Below are positions 37,661 through 45,866 of a stretch of 64,000 nucleotides of DNA, in pieces; the first letter of the stretch is position 1; each line of letters begins with the position of its first letter. The notes beneath the pieces were generated by a model that saw only the letters and a program-made list of their open reading frames with translations, ran no database searches and was not told where the DNA came from. This DNA comes from Brachyspira sp. SAP_772 (GTDB lineage: Bacteria > Spirochaetota > Brachyspiria > Brachyspirales > Brachyspiraceae). Both the position numbers and the translations under genes were made by a program. The stretch lies in the NCBI RefSeq assembly GCF_009755885.1, contig NZ_VYIX01000002.1, positions 1 through 64,000 on the forward strand, in the 5' to 3' direction.

Positions 37661-37820
37661 CTGTACCCATTACTCGCCGTAACGGATTTCCGCACGGTAA
37701 TGCTATGCTTTAATCATAGTCTCTCAGGCGTGCGGTGTACGAGCTGTACCACCTTGCCGCACGGTAACGATATGCTTTAATTATAACTTCTTAGGAGTGC
37801 GGGGGAGTGCTTTTTAATAC
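37661..37820 (-). repeat. Family B, copy 3: two tandem G-rich hairpin units
   Basis: A minus-oriented copy of B (37737-37820) is preceded by a partial related unit. The first unit pairs ccgcacg (37690-37696) with cgtgcgg (37729-37735). The second pairs ccgcac (37757-37762) with gtgcgg (37797-37802) and runs into gggggagtgcttttt. These lie in the 396-bp gap 37598-37993 after the LysM terminator. Bases 37821-37993 are AT-rich leader for the oligopeptide-binding gene. Confidence 0.75.
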
Positions 37821-37993
37821 ACAATTATTTTTTTCTTTTCTTTTTTTAAAGTTAGGAGTTTATATCTGTAGTATTGCTAAATTTTCTATTATTTATTTTT
37901 TATATACCTATCAATAACTATTGACTTTATAAACATTAATAATAGAATAATTAACTTAAATAATTTAAATAAAATAATTTTAAAGAGAGAAAA

Positions 37994-39598
37994 ATGAAAA
38001 AATCTGTATACATTATTTTTTTAGTACTATCAATAATTTCATGCAATAACAACAACAAAACTTCATCAAACAATGAAATATCTATATCGCTTGGCGGAGA
38101 ACCTAAAACTTTAGACCCTACGCTAAACTCACTTAGTTTCGGCTCAATATATATGATACATTTCTTTGAAGGGCTTACAAAAAAAGATAAAAATGACAAT
38201 GTTGCAGCTGGTATGGCTAAAAGATGGGATATATCTCAAGACGGTCTCACATACACTTTTTATTTAAGAGATGAGGCTAAATGGTCTGACGGCGAAAAAC
38301 TAAAAGCTCAAGATTTTGAATATGCTCTAAAGAGAGTAGCAGACCCTAAAACAGCAGCAGCGTACTCACATATGGTTAATATTGTAAAAAATGGAAGTTT
38401 AGTGATAAGCGGTAAAACTAATGTTGATGCTTTAGGAGTGAGAGCCATTGATGACAATACTTTAGAAATTGTACTAGAAAACCCTACTCCATATTTCTTA
38501 GAATATTTATCTGTGAGCAGTGCTTATTTTCCTGTGAGAAAAGACATTGTGGAAAAATATGGCGATGATTGGTCAAGAAACCCAGAAACATATATTGTAA
38601 ATGGTGCTTATGTAATGACAGAGAGAAAAACCGATGAAAAAATTGTTATGAAAGTAAATACTAATTATTATGATAAAGACAGCATTGTTGCTAAGAAAAT
38701 TAATGTTATTATAATGAGCGATTCAAACACTTCTCTTGCCGCTATAAAAACTGGAGATATACAATTTTCTGTAATTGAAGCTCCGCTTGGTGAAATATCT
38801 ACTCTTATAAAAGAAAATTATATATTACAAGAGCCTGCTTATGGAATATATTTTTTAGAGATTAATTCACAAAAAGGAGTGCTTACAAATAAAAACATAA
38901 GAAAAGCTTTGGCATTAGCATTTGACAGAAACTATATAATATCAAACATTACAAAAATGAATCAAACTCCGGCATATGCATTTGTGCCTTATGGAATGAA
39001 AGACAGTACAGGCAAAGACTTTAGAGAAAATGGAAGCAATTATCTTGACCTTGGAAGCTACAGTGAAAACATAAAAGAAGCTAAAAGCCTTATGGAGTTA
39101 TCAGGATATACAAATGGAGAAAATTTTCCTGTATTAGAGATAAGAACTACTCCGGGATATTTTACTTTAATATGTGAAGCTATGCAGGAGATGTATAAAG
39201 AAAATTTAGGAATAGATGTTACAATTAAATCTGAAGAATATAATGAAACATTTCAGGCTATGGTTGAGAAGAATTATGATTTAGCAAGAAGCGGCTGGAC
39301 TGCAGACTATAGCGACCCTTTAGCTATGATTAGTTTTTTCTCGGAAGTAAGTGCTGTTAATCATAGCGGGTTTAGCAGTAAAGAGTTTAATGATTTATTA
39401 AAATTCTCTTCAAGCACAACGAATACAGAAGAGAGAATAAAAGCATTGCATGAAGCAGAAGATTTAATATTTGACTATATGCCAGTAATACCAATAATAT
39501 ACAGAATGGACCCATTTATGATTAATCCAAAATTAAAAGGGGCAATATTTAATCCGCTTGGAAGATACAGATTTCATTATGCATATTTAGAGCAATAA
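37994..39598 (+). CDS. Oligopeptide ABC transporter substrate-binding lipoprotein, OppA-like
   Basis: The 534-residue protein has a lipoprotein signal (lipobox IISC, Cys17) followed by the SBP_bac_5 fold. Motifs visible are GGEPKTLDPTLN at the mature N-terminus, FFEGLTKKDKNDNVAAGMAKRWDISQDGLTYTFYLRDEAKWSDGE, and RKALALAFDRNYI. It captures peptides for an ABC permease; no permease genes are adjacent, so it is an orphan receptor here. The Asn-rich linker after the lipid anchor is typical of spirochaete lipoproteins. An agagag ribosome-binding site is upstream. Confidence 0.93.
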   Translation: MKKSVYIIFLVLSIISCNNNNKTSSNNEISISLGGEPKTLDPTLNSLSFGSIYMIHFFEGLTKKDKNDNVAAGMAKRWDISQDGLTYTFYLRDEAKWSDGEKLKAQDFEYALKRVADPKTAAAYSHMVNIVKNGSLVISGKTNVDALGVRAIDDNTLEIVLENPTPYFLEYLSVSSAYFPVRKDIVEKYGDDWSRNPETYIVNGAYVMTERKTDEKIVMKVNTNYYDKDSIVAKKINVIIMSDSNTSLAAIKTGDIQFSVIEAPLGEISTLIKENYILQEPAYGIYFLEINSQKGVLTNKNIRKALALAFDRNYIISNITKMNQTPAYAFVPYGMKDSTGKDFRENGSNYLDLGSYSENIKEAKSLMELSGYTNGENFPVLEIRTTPGYFTLICEAMQEMYKENLGIDVTIKSEEYNETFQAMVEKNYDLARSGWTADYSDPLAMISFFSEVSAVNHSGFSSKEFNDLLKFSSSTTNTEERIKALHEAEDLIFDYMPVIPIIYRMDPFMINPKLKGAIFNPLGRYRFHYAYLEQ

Positions 39599-39601
39599 TT
39601 T

Positions 39602-39806
39602 AATTTACCGCACGTTAAACCAAAAAAAAAATATGAATAAGTTTATAAATATAATATTTTTTATATAAATAAACTTATTTACCGTGCGATTAGATAGACT
39701 GAAAAATAATAAAAGCTAGGGCGGGCATGCTTTTTATAATTGAGCTTACAAATAAATAAAAATTATATTATTAGTTTACGTTATAAAATTTAATGGGCGG
39801 GGAATT
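39602..39806 (+). repeat. Family C element, copy 2
   Basis: The arms ccgcacgttaa (39608-39618) and ttaccgtgcga (39679-39689) are 60 bp apart, followed by gggcgggcatgcttttt (39719 on) and gggcgggg (39795-39802). It sits in the gap between convergent oppA-like and PfpI genes, in the same orientation as C1 and C3. Confidence 0.75.
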
Positions 39807-39820
39807 AAAAAAAGCAAAAA

Positions 39821-39847
39821 AAGAAGCCCTAATTAGAGCCTCTTCTA
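39821..39847 (-). terminator. Terminator downstream of the PfpI gene
   Basis: On the minus strand agaggctctaattagggcttct forms a stem followed by seven T. Confidence 0.75.
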
Positions 39848-39862
39848 TTATTTATCTATATA

Positions 39863-40363
39863 TTACTTCAATTTCTTTATTATCTCTTTAGCAAAATATG
39901 GCAAATCGTCAGGACATCTTGAAGTAATAATATTTCCGCACACTACCACTTTTTCATCTTTGTAATTAGCTTTAGCATTGATTAAATCATCTTTTATGGC
40001 TATATAACATGTAGCATCTTTTCCTTCTAATACTTTTGCAGATATTAAAGTTTGCTGTCCATGACAAATAGCTCCTATAGTAAGATTATTATCAACAAAA
40101 TATTTTACTATTTTTTTAACGTTTTCATTGCCTCTTATAGCTTCAGGAGCTCTTCCTCCGGGTATTATCAATGCCTTATAATTTGAAGGATCTACTTCTG
40201 AAAAATCTAATTTAGCTTCAACTTTGAAAAAATATTCTCCTTTAATTTCTCCTTTATTTAGAGCTGCTATATCAACTTCCACACCCTCTTCTATAAGTCT
40301 GAAATATGGGTAAAATAATTCTGAATCTTCAAATAAATTATCTGTAATAATTAATGCTTTCAT
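39863..40363 (-). CDS. DJ-1/PfpI-family protein
   Basis: The ATG at 40363 is chosen because an aaggaag ribosome-binding site lies ten bases upstream; an earlier in-frame ATG lacks one. The 166-residue protein shows the PfpI elbow GAICHGQQ with nucleophile Cys100 and His101, the conserved glutamate 12, and ALIIPGGRAPEAIRG. Members include deglycases, chaperones and proteases, so the label is structural only. The gene is flanked by two direct copies of the family C element. Confidence 0.9.
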   Translation of the reverse strand: MKALIITDNLFEDSELFYPYFRLIEEGVEVDIAALNKGEIKGEYFFKVEAKLDFSEVDPSNYKALIIPGGRAPEAIRGNENVKKIVKYFVDNNLTIGAICHGQQTLISAKVLEGKDATCYIAIKDDLINAKANYKDEKVVVCGNIITSRCPDDLPYFAKEIIKKLK

Positions 40364-40477
40364 TTGTATACTTCCTTTATATAATGATACTGTATTATAT
40401 ACCATTTTTCATATTGTTTCCAGTAATATACATGTATTATAATTTTGTTTATAAGATTTGTTGTAATGTAACTTATT

Positions 40478-40676
40478 CATCACGCGTTAAAATAATTATA
40501 AAAAACAAATTTAATTAATTATGCATTGTAATTTATAAACATAAATTTATTTACCGCGTGCTTTAAAAAATTATCAAATTTAAAAAATCTTGGGTGGGTG
40601 TGCTTTTATGACCGAGCTATAAAATAAATAGAAATTATATTTTTGGTTTACACCATAAAACTTAAAGTGCGGGGAA
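40478..40676 (+). repeat. Family C element, copy 3 (arms changed in concert)
   Basis: The arms are cacgcgttaa (40491-40500) and ttaccgcgtg (40551-40560), again followed by gggtgggtgtgctttt (40592 on) and gtgcgggg (40667-40674). Relative to copies 1 and 2, both arms changed from GCACGG/CCGTGC to CACGCG/CGCGTG, keeping most of the pairing. It lies in the 380-bp gap 40364-40743; the rest of that gap is the AT-rich PfpI leader and the terminator. Confidence 0.75.
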
Positions 40677-40687
40677 TGATAAAAGAT

Positions 40688-40729
40688 AATAAAGAAGAAG
40701 CCCTATTAATTAAGAGCTTCTTCTTTATT
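40688..40729. terminator. Perfect 14-bp terminator stem downstream of the phosphohexomutase
   Basis: The arms aataaagaagaagc (40688-40701) and gcttcttctttatt (40716-40729) are an exact inverted repeat. They lie 15 bp after the phosphohexomutase stop on the minus strand. Confidence 0.8.
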
Positions 40730-40743
40730 AATACTTAATTATA

Positions 40744-42435
40744 TTACTCTTTTATAAACTTTTTAAAATTAGCTACTTTTTCTTTAGCAACTGCAAGTCT
40801 CTTATCTTTGCTTTCTTTTACGCAAACTTCAAAATAGAATTTAATTTTTGGTTCAGTACCAGAAGGTCTTATAGTAATTTTTGTTTTATCAGAGAGTATG
40901 TACTGAAGAACATTAGATTTTGGAAGAGTGATGTCGCTTATTTTTTTGCCGCTATTGTCATAAACTTCTTTTTTCTCATAATCGCTTATACTAACAACTT
41001 CAATACCAGAAATCTCTTTAGGCAAATTGTTTCTGTAATAAGTCATTAAATCAGCTATAGCCTTAGCTCCATCAGCACCTTTTTTAGTGATAGATATAGT
41101 CTCTTCATAGAAATATCCATATTTTTCGTAAATGCTCTCTAAATAATCAGCTAATGTCATATTATTGTCTTTACAATAAGCAAGCACTTCAGCAAGCATC
41201 AAACAAGAACTAACACCATCTTTATCGCGTACATTTGAGTTAATACAATATCCGAAACTCTCTTCAAAACCAAATAAATAAGTTCCGTCTTTTGTTCTCT
41301 CTATAACATCAGCAATCCATTTAAAACCAGTAAGTACATCATAAAGCTTAACATTATTAGCATCAGCAATAGCCCTAGCAAGCTCAGTAGTAACTATAGT
41401 TTTTACTATATAAGGATTTTTCACATTCTTTTTATTTGTAATGAGATAGTAAGCCATAATAGAGCCTATTTGGTTTCCAGTAAGATACATATAGCTTCCG
41501 TCTTTAGTAAGCAAAGCACAACCCATTCTATCACAATCAGGGTCAGTACCCATAACAAGTTCAGCACCAATCTCTTTAGCCTTGTTAACAGCTATTTGTA
41601 ATGCTTCTGGGTTTTCTGGGTTAGGTGATTCAACTGTAGGAAAATCTCCATTAGGAGGCTGAGCTCCTTCTAAAGTTGTTAAATTAGTAAATCCTGCCTT
41701 TCTCAAAGCCATAGGAACCATTTTGTAACCAGAACCGTGAATAGGAGTGTAAACTATTTTTATGTCATGATGCTTTTTAATGATATCAGGATTAACTAAA
41801 TAACCCATTAAATCATTCATATATTTATCTTCAATATCTTTTCCTATAAGAGTAACCTTTGAAGCATCTCCCATTTTTACTTCTTCAGGTTTCACTTTTA
41901 ATACTTCATCTATTATGTTTTTATCATGAGGAGGAATAACTTGAGCACCGTCAGTCCAATAAACTTTATAACCATTATATTCTTTAGGGTTATGACTAGC
42001 AGTAACAACAATTCCCGCAATACAGCCTAAACTTCTCACAGCATAAGAAAGAAGTGAAATAGGGTGAATATCATCATATAAATAAACGCTTATTCCATTT
42101 GAAGAAAGTATCTCAGCTGCAGCTTTAGAAAATACATCAGAATTGTTTCTTGAATCATAACCTATAGCAACTTTATAATCACCTCCGCCTTGTTTAAGTA
42201 TGTAGTTTGCTAAACCTTGAGTAGCAACACCAACAGTATATTTATTCATTCTGTTAGTACCAACACCCATTATGCCTCTTAATCCGCCTGTACCAAACTC
42301 TAAATCTCTATAAAAAGCATCTGTCAATTCTTTTTCATTACCCGCATCTAATAAAGCTTTAATCTCTTTCTTTGTTTCTTCATCATAAGAGCCGTTAAGC
42401 CAAGAATTAATTCTATCTTGTACATTTTTTTCCAT
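40744..42435 (-). CDS. Phosphoglucomutase/phosphomannomutase (alpha-phosphohexomutase)
   Basis: This 563-residue enzyme interconverts hexose 1- and 6-phosphates. Family motifs appear in order: EFGTGGLRGIMG (about 46-57), the phosphoserine loop TASHNPKEYNGYKVY with Ser147, the metal-binding DPDCDRMG near residue 300, the sugar-binding GFEESFGY, and the C-terminal phosphate loop RPSGTEPKIKFY. The length fits the PgcA-type phosphoglucomutases. A gagg ribosome-binding site precedes the ATG. Substrate preference (glucose versus mannose) cannot be decided from motifs. Confidence 0.93.
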   Translation of the reverse strand: MEKNVQDRINSWLNGSYDEETKKEIKALLDAGNEKELTDAFYRDLEFGTGGLRGIMGVGTNRMNKYTVGVATQGLANYILKQGGGDYKVAIGYDSRNNSDVFSKAAAEILSSNGISVYLYDDIHPISLLSYAVRSLGCIAGIVVTASHNPKEYNGYKVYWTDGAQVIPPHDKNIIDEVLKVKPEEVKMGDASKVTLIGKDIEDKYMNDLMGYLVNPDIIKKHHDIKIVYTPIHGSGYKMVPMALRKAGFTNLTTLEGAQPPNGDFPTVESPNPENPEALQIAVNKAKEIGAELVMGTDPDCDRMGCALLTKDGSYMYLTGNQIGSIMAYYLITNKKNVKNPYIVKTIVTTELARAIADANNVKLYDVLTGFKWIADVIERTKDGTYLFGFEESFGYCINSNVRDKDGVSSCLMLAEVLAYCKDNNMTLADYLESIYEKYGYFYEETISITKKGADGAKAIADLMTYYRNNLPKEISGIEVVSISDYEKKEVYDNSGKKISDITLPKSNVLQYILSDKTKITIRPSGTEPKIKFYFEVCVKESKDKRLAVAKEKVANFKKFIKE

Positions 42436-42547
42436 AAATTATTACACCTCTAAATATTTTATATTTTTCTAATTTTAATATTATATTTAAAGTATATTAT
42501 ATAAAAACCATATAATCAAGTAAAATGTTTATATTATTTACATAAAA

Positions 42548-42580
42548 AAGAGAACCTATAAATATTATAAGTTCTCTATT
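42548..42580 (-). terminator. Terminator downstream of the LRR_5 lipoprotein
   Basis: The arms agagaacctataa and ttataagttctct form a stem; on the minus strand it is followed by six T. Confidence 0.85.
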
Positions 42581-42600
42581 ATTTTTTACTAAAATATTTT

Positions 42601-43713
42601 TTAATTAATAGGTATAGATTGTTTATATTTTATTTTATCAGTCCAATCATATCCTAAGAATTTTTCCCATTTCTCTTTCATATTTGGATCTGCCGGCTCT
42701 TCTACATTAGGTAAATATAGATTTTCTGGCATAGAATTATCAAATACATTGCCTGAACAACTTATAGCTTCAGGGTTTGTACCTAAATACTCAACATCTG
42801 ATAATGAAGTACAATCTGGAAATATTTCTGGTCCCATTATACCCAATTCCATCAAACTGCTTGGTAAAGATATACTAGAAAGAGAAATACATCTATAAAA
42901 AGCATAGTGATAAATAGATTTAATATTTTTATTTAGATTTACTTTTTTTAATTTTGTACACTCAGCAAAAACAAATGTTCCTATGGTTCTAAAATATTCT
43001 GGTAAAGTAATCTCCTCTAATGATACACAGTAACTAAAAGCACTATTTTCTATAGTTAATAATCCCTCAGGAAATACTACTTTACTTAAATTATCACAAT
43101 AAGCAAAAATTTGTGGAGATAATGTAGTTATTTTTGTATATTGTAAATCAACTTCTCTTAAATTAATACAACTTCTAAATGCTCCTTCTCCTATTTTTGT
43201 CAATGCAGACGGAAAATTAATTTCTATTAACTTCTCAGCATTTCCAAAAACATTATTGCCTATACTAGTCAATGTTTCAGGAAGTGTTACATAAGATAAA
43301 TATTTATTTCCATAAAATGAATTATCAGGTATTTCTATAATGGTAGTTTCACTTAAATCTAATGATATTCCTTCAGAATAAGCATTTCTAGTTATAACTG
43401 TATTAATTTTTTCTAGAGTATTATTTTGTTTTATATCTTCTTCGCTGCCTTCAACGAAAGCTGCATATTTTGTATGTTTTTCATAATATTTTTGAATTTT
43501 ACTTTCTATTTCTTCTTCACTATCAGTAGCTATTATAATAAATTCAGGATCTGGTGTAGGTTCAGGTGTAGGCTCTGGATCTACATCTATAACAGGAGAA
43601 TTTGGATCTTCTGGAGGACTTCCTATAGAATCTAAAGTAGGACGTGTAGTAGCCCTTCTGCAAGATATAATTAATATAAATATTATAAATAAAAAGAGTA
43701 ACTTCTTAAACAT
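42601..43713 (-). CDS. LRR_5 (BspA-like leucine-rich repeat) surface lipoprotein
   Basis: The 370-residue protein has a lipoprotein signal with lipobox IISC (Cys18). A Pro/Glu/Asp-rich linker follows (a tract like PEPTPEPTPDPE, about 46-57), and then about eight LRR_5 repeats of 23 residues such as LTSIGNNVFGNAEKLIEINFP and LRTIGTFVFAECTKLKKVNL. This family in spirochaetes and oral bacteria mediates adhesion to host proteins. The Pro-rich spacer likely carries the repeat domain away from the membrane. It is mechanistically separate from the DUF285 protein elsewhere in the window. An aaggggt ribosome-binding site precedes the ATG. Confidence 0.9.
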   Translation of the reverse strand: MFKKLLFLFIIFILIISCRRATTRPTLDSIGSPPEDPNSPVIDVDPEPTPEPTPDPEFIIIATDSEEEIESKIQKYYEKHTKYAAFVEGSEEDIKQNNTLEKINTVITRNAYSEGISLDLSETTIIEIPDNSFYGNKYLSYVTLPETLTSIGNNVFGNAEKLIEINFPSALTKIGEGAFRSCINLREVDLQYTKITTLSPQIFAYCDNLSKVVFPEGLLTIENSAFSYCVSLEEITLPEYFRTIGTFVFAECTKLKKVNLNKNIKSIYHYAFYRCISLSSISLPSSLMELGIMGPEIFPDCTSLSDVEYLGTNPEAISCSGNVFDNSMPENLYLPNVEEPADPNMKEKWEKFLGYDWTDKIKYKQSIPIN

Positions 43714-43902
43714 AACAAACCCCTTCTATAATATAAAACCTATAAAATGTAAATTAGTAATTTATTTTTTTAATATTTTTTTAAATATAATAAAAAATCA
43801 ATAAAAAGCATAATATTTTATTGATTTTTTTTGTTCTATAGTGTATTATTAACAGTAATAATATGTATATACTTCTATGATTTTAATATATTAATAAAGT
43901 GA

Positions 43903-43929
43903 TAGCCCTGTAATAACATTATAGGGCTA
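43903..43929 (-). terminator. Inverted repeat downstream of the pseudouridine synthase
   Basis: The arms tagccctgtaat and attatagggcta pair almost perfectly. The T-tract on the minus strand is poor, so termination is likely but not certain. Confidence 0.5.
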
Positions 43930-43930
43930 A

Positions 43931-44995
43931 TTATTTACCTCTCTTGTTTGAAGTCTTTGTATTCTTTTTTAATGACTTTTTATTAGATACAGGCTTTTTT
44001 GCTGTTTTTAATTTCTTTTCTTTAACAGAAGAAGTTTTTTTAGCAGTAACTTTTTTAGTAGAAGATTTCTTAGTAGATAATCTCTTTTTCTTAGGTTTAG
44101 CCTTAGCCCATTTAGACTTATCATGCTGCTTTTTTTCTTCTTTTTTTATTTCTTTTTCACTCTCTTTTAGAAAGTCTTCTTCATTAAACTCTTCATCATT
44201 TTCAATTATATTATTAGAAAATAAAGATTCTATCTCTTTGAGTTTTTTATCTTTTTGTTTAAAGAAAAACTCTATCTCTTTTTTTGTTAAATCTCTAATA
44301 TGACCAGCCTCTAAAGTACCAGATACATCATCATATTTGCTCACACATCCAACAGATATCCTCTCCAAATCAATAACCTTATAACCCAAATAATCAAATA
44401 TCTTTCTTATCTCTCTATTTTTACCCTCGTTTATAGTAAGACGAATTTTACTTTGTACTCTTCCTTTTGAAAGTATTTTAAACTTAAAAGGAGAATATGT
44501 AACATTTTTGATTGTGATACCTTTGCTTGCATTTAATAAAGCTTCAGAATCTATTTTTCCATTAACCGTAACATCATAAACTTTTAATATTTCATAAGAT
44601 GGGTGCGTTATAATATTAGCAAACTCACCATCATTTGTAATAATCATTATACCACGCGATTCAGAGTCTAGCCTTCCAGCATAAAAAAGCCTCTCTTTAA
44701 TACCCTTAAAAAACTCTGTAATTATCCTTCTGCCCGGTAAATATTTAGTAGTGCTAACAACCCCTAAAGGTTTGTATAAAGCCATATACCTTTTAGTTTG
44801 CCTTTCTATAATATTTCTATCTATTGAAACAGAGTCGCTCTCTTTTACCCTATAAGCAGGGTCTAATATTACCTGATTATTTACTCTCACCCTTCCAGAC
44901 ATTATGGCTTTCTCACAATTTCTTCTGCTTGCAAAACCAGATTCTAATATAACCTTAACAAGTCTCACATTTTCTTTATTTGTTTTATTATCCAT
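43931..44995 (-). CDS. rluB: rRNA pseudouridine synthase, RsuA/RluB family, with Lys-rich tail
   Basis: The protein makes pseudouridine in ribosomal RNA. An S4 RNA-binding domain (about 9-62: RLVKVILESGFASRRNCEKAI) is followed by the catalytic domain with the essential aspartate in FYAGRLDSESRG (Asp110), then LTINEGKNREIRKIF. Up to about residue 245 it matches the family length. The last ~105 residues form an extra basic tail rich in Lys, Ser and Thr (KKxxTKKSSTKK-like). RluB versus RsuA/RluE specificity is not proven. An agagag ribosome-binding site supports the start. Confidence 0.88.
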   Translation of the reverse strand: MDNKTNKENVRLVKVILESGFASRRNCEKAIMSGRVRVNNQVILDPAYRVKESDSVSIDRNIIERQTKRYMALYKPLGVVSTTKYLPGRRIITEFFKGIKERLFYAGRLDSESRGIMIITNDGEFANIITHPSYEILKVYDVTVNGKIDSEALLNASKGITIKNVTYSPFKFKILSKGRVQSKIRLTINEGKNREIRKIFDYLGYKVIDLERISVGCVSKYDDVSGTLEAGHIRDLTKKEIEFFFKQKDKKLKEIESLFSNNIIENDEEFNEEDFLKESEKEIKKEEKKQHDKSKWAKAKPKKKRLSTKKSSTKKVTAKKTSSVKEKKLKTAKKPVSNKKSLKKNTKTSNKRGK

Positions 44996-45085
44996 ATTTA
45001 CTCTCTAATTTTGTATGTATTGGGGGTTTTTATTTGATTAATAATAAGCGAATATATTTAATAATTTATAACACATAATATATAA

Positions 45086-45282
45086 AAAAGCTCCGCTTTA
45101 GCCGTATGCGACATAAATGCACCTAACTTTATAGTTAGGTGGGCTCTTCAGAAACATGACCTTGATTTCTCTATACCATATCGCGATAATGGCGAGCCTA
45201 TCATTGATGCTTCGCTCCAGATCCCGTTAGCATTAAATTATAGTGGTGCAAGAATGTCATCGCTTCACGTACCAAGCAGAGT
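45086..45282 (-). ncRNA. ssrS: Structured RNA, probably 6S RNA
   Basis: An about 197-nt transcript is predicted on the minus strand. The 5' end ctctgctt (near 45281-45274) pairs with aagcggag at the 3' end (45098-45091), followed by a T-run (45089-45084). A hairpin cacctaact/agttaggtg lies about 40 nt before the 3' end, and a further ccat...atgg hairpin lies in the middle. This closing stem, 3'-side hairpin and rod-like layout match 6S RNA, the regulator that binds RNA polymerase. The SRP-RNA loop, RNase P and tmRNA motifs are absent. No conserved 6S primary sequence could be checked, so the family call is tentative while the RNA gene itself is well supported. Confidence 0.65.
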
Positions 45283-45288
45283 AATATT

Positions 45289-45317
45289 AATATAAAGTCT
45301 TTTTTATTATTTGTCAA
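45289..45317 (-). promoter_or_regulatory. Promoter of the structured RNA
   Basis: TTGACA (45317-45312) and TATATT (45294-45289) are separated by exactly 17 bp, giving transcription start near 45282. This is the best sigma-70 promoter in the window. Confidence 0.85.
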
Positions 45318-45346
45318 TAGTATGTATTTTTATTAAATAATAATTA

Positions 45347-45775
45347 TTACTTTTTCATAACTGATTCTTTTACATCTTTAATAACAGCATCTGTAATATC
45401 AAAATTTCTATCTGCATAAAGAATAGCATACTCAGTTCTCTCAAGTATTAAAGTGTATCCCTCTTTTTTTACTATACCAAGAAGTGATGAAGCTACCTGT
45501 CTTTTAACTTGTCCTCTTAAAGAATTATCTCTAGGATTAGTATTAATTTCTGTATTATTAGTTTCAGCCAAATCTCTATTATCATTTTGCTCTTGCATTT
45601 TTAATTTTAGATTTTCAACAAAAACATCATCTTTAGTAACTTCTTTTACAACTCTATCCAAATCAACATAACCAACCTTAGTAAGCCTATATGACTGAGT
45701 AAAAACTCTCGGACTTACTACAGATATAACCAAAAAAGACAAAAACATTAAGCCAAAAATATAATATTTTTTCAT
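45347..45775 (-). CDS. OmpH/Skp-family periplasmic chaperone-like protein
   Basis: The 142-residue product has a signal-anchor or signal peptide (FGLMFLSFLVISVVSP) and the OmpH start IGYVDLDRVVKEV-like segment (KVGYVDLDRVVKEV), then a shortened helical arm and the C-terminal YTLILERTEYAILYADRNFDITDAVI that is typical of OmpH. It is shorter than Skp (about 160). Skp holds unfolded outer-membrane proteins; the gene sits directly downstream of bamA, as expected for that job. An aggag ribosome-binding site precedes the ATG. Confidence 0.87.
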   Translation of the reverse strand: MKKYYIFGLMFLSFLVISVVSPRVFTQSYRLTKVGYVDLDRVVKEVTKDDVFVENLKLKMQEQNDNRDLAETNNTEINTNPRDNSLRGQVKRQVASSLLGIVKKEGYTLILERTEYAILYADRNFDITDAVIKDVKESVMKK

Positions 45776-45866
45776 AATTTATTTTCTCCTTTTATATTTT
45801 ACTGACAAATTATTTATAAATATAATAAAAATTATAATAAAAACAGCAAAATAGCAATATATAATT

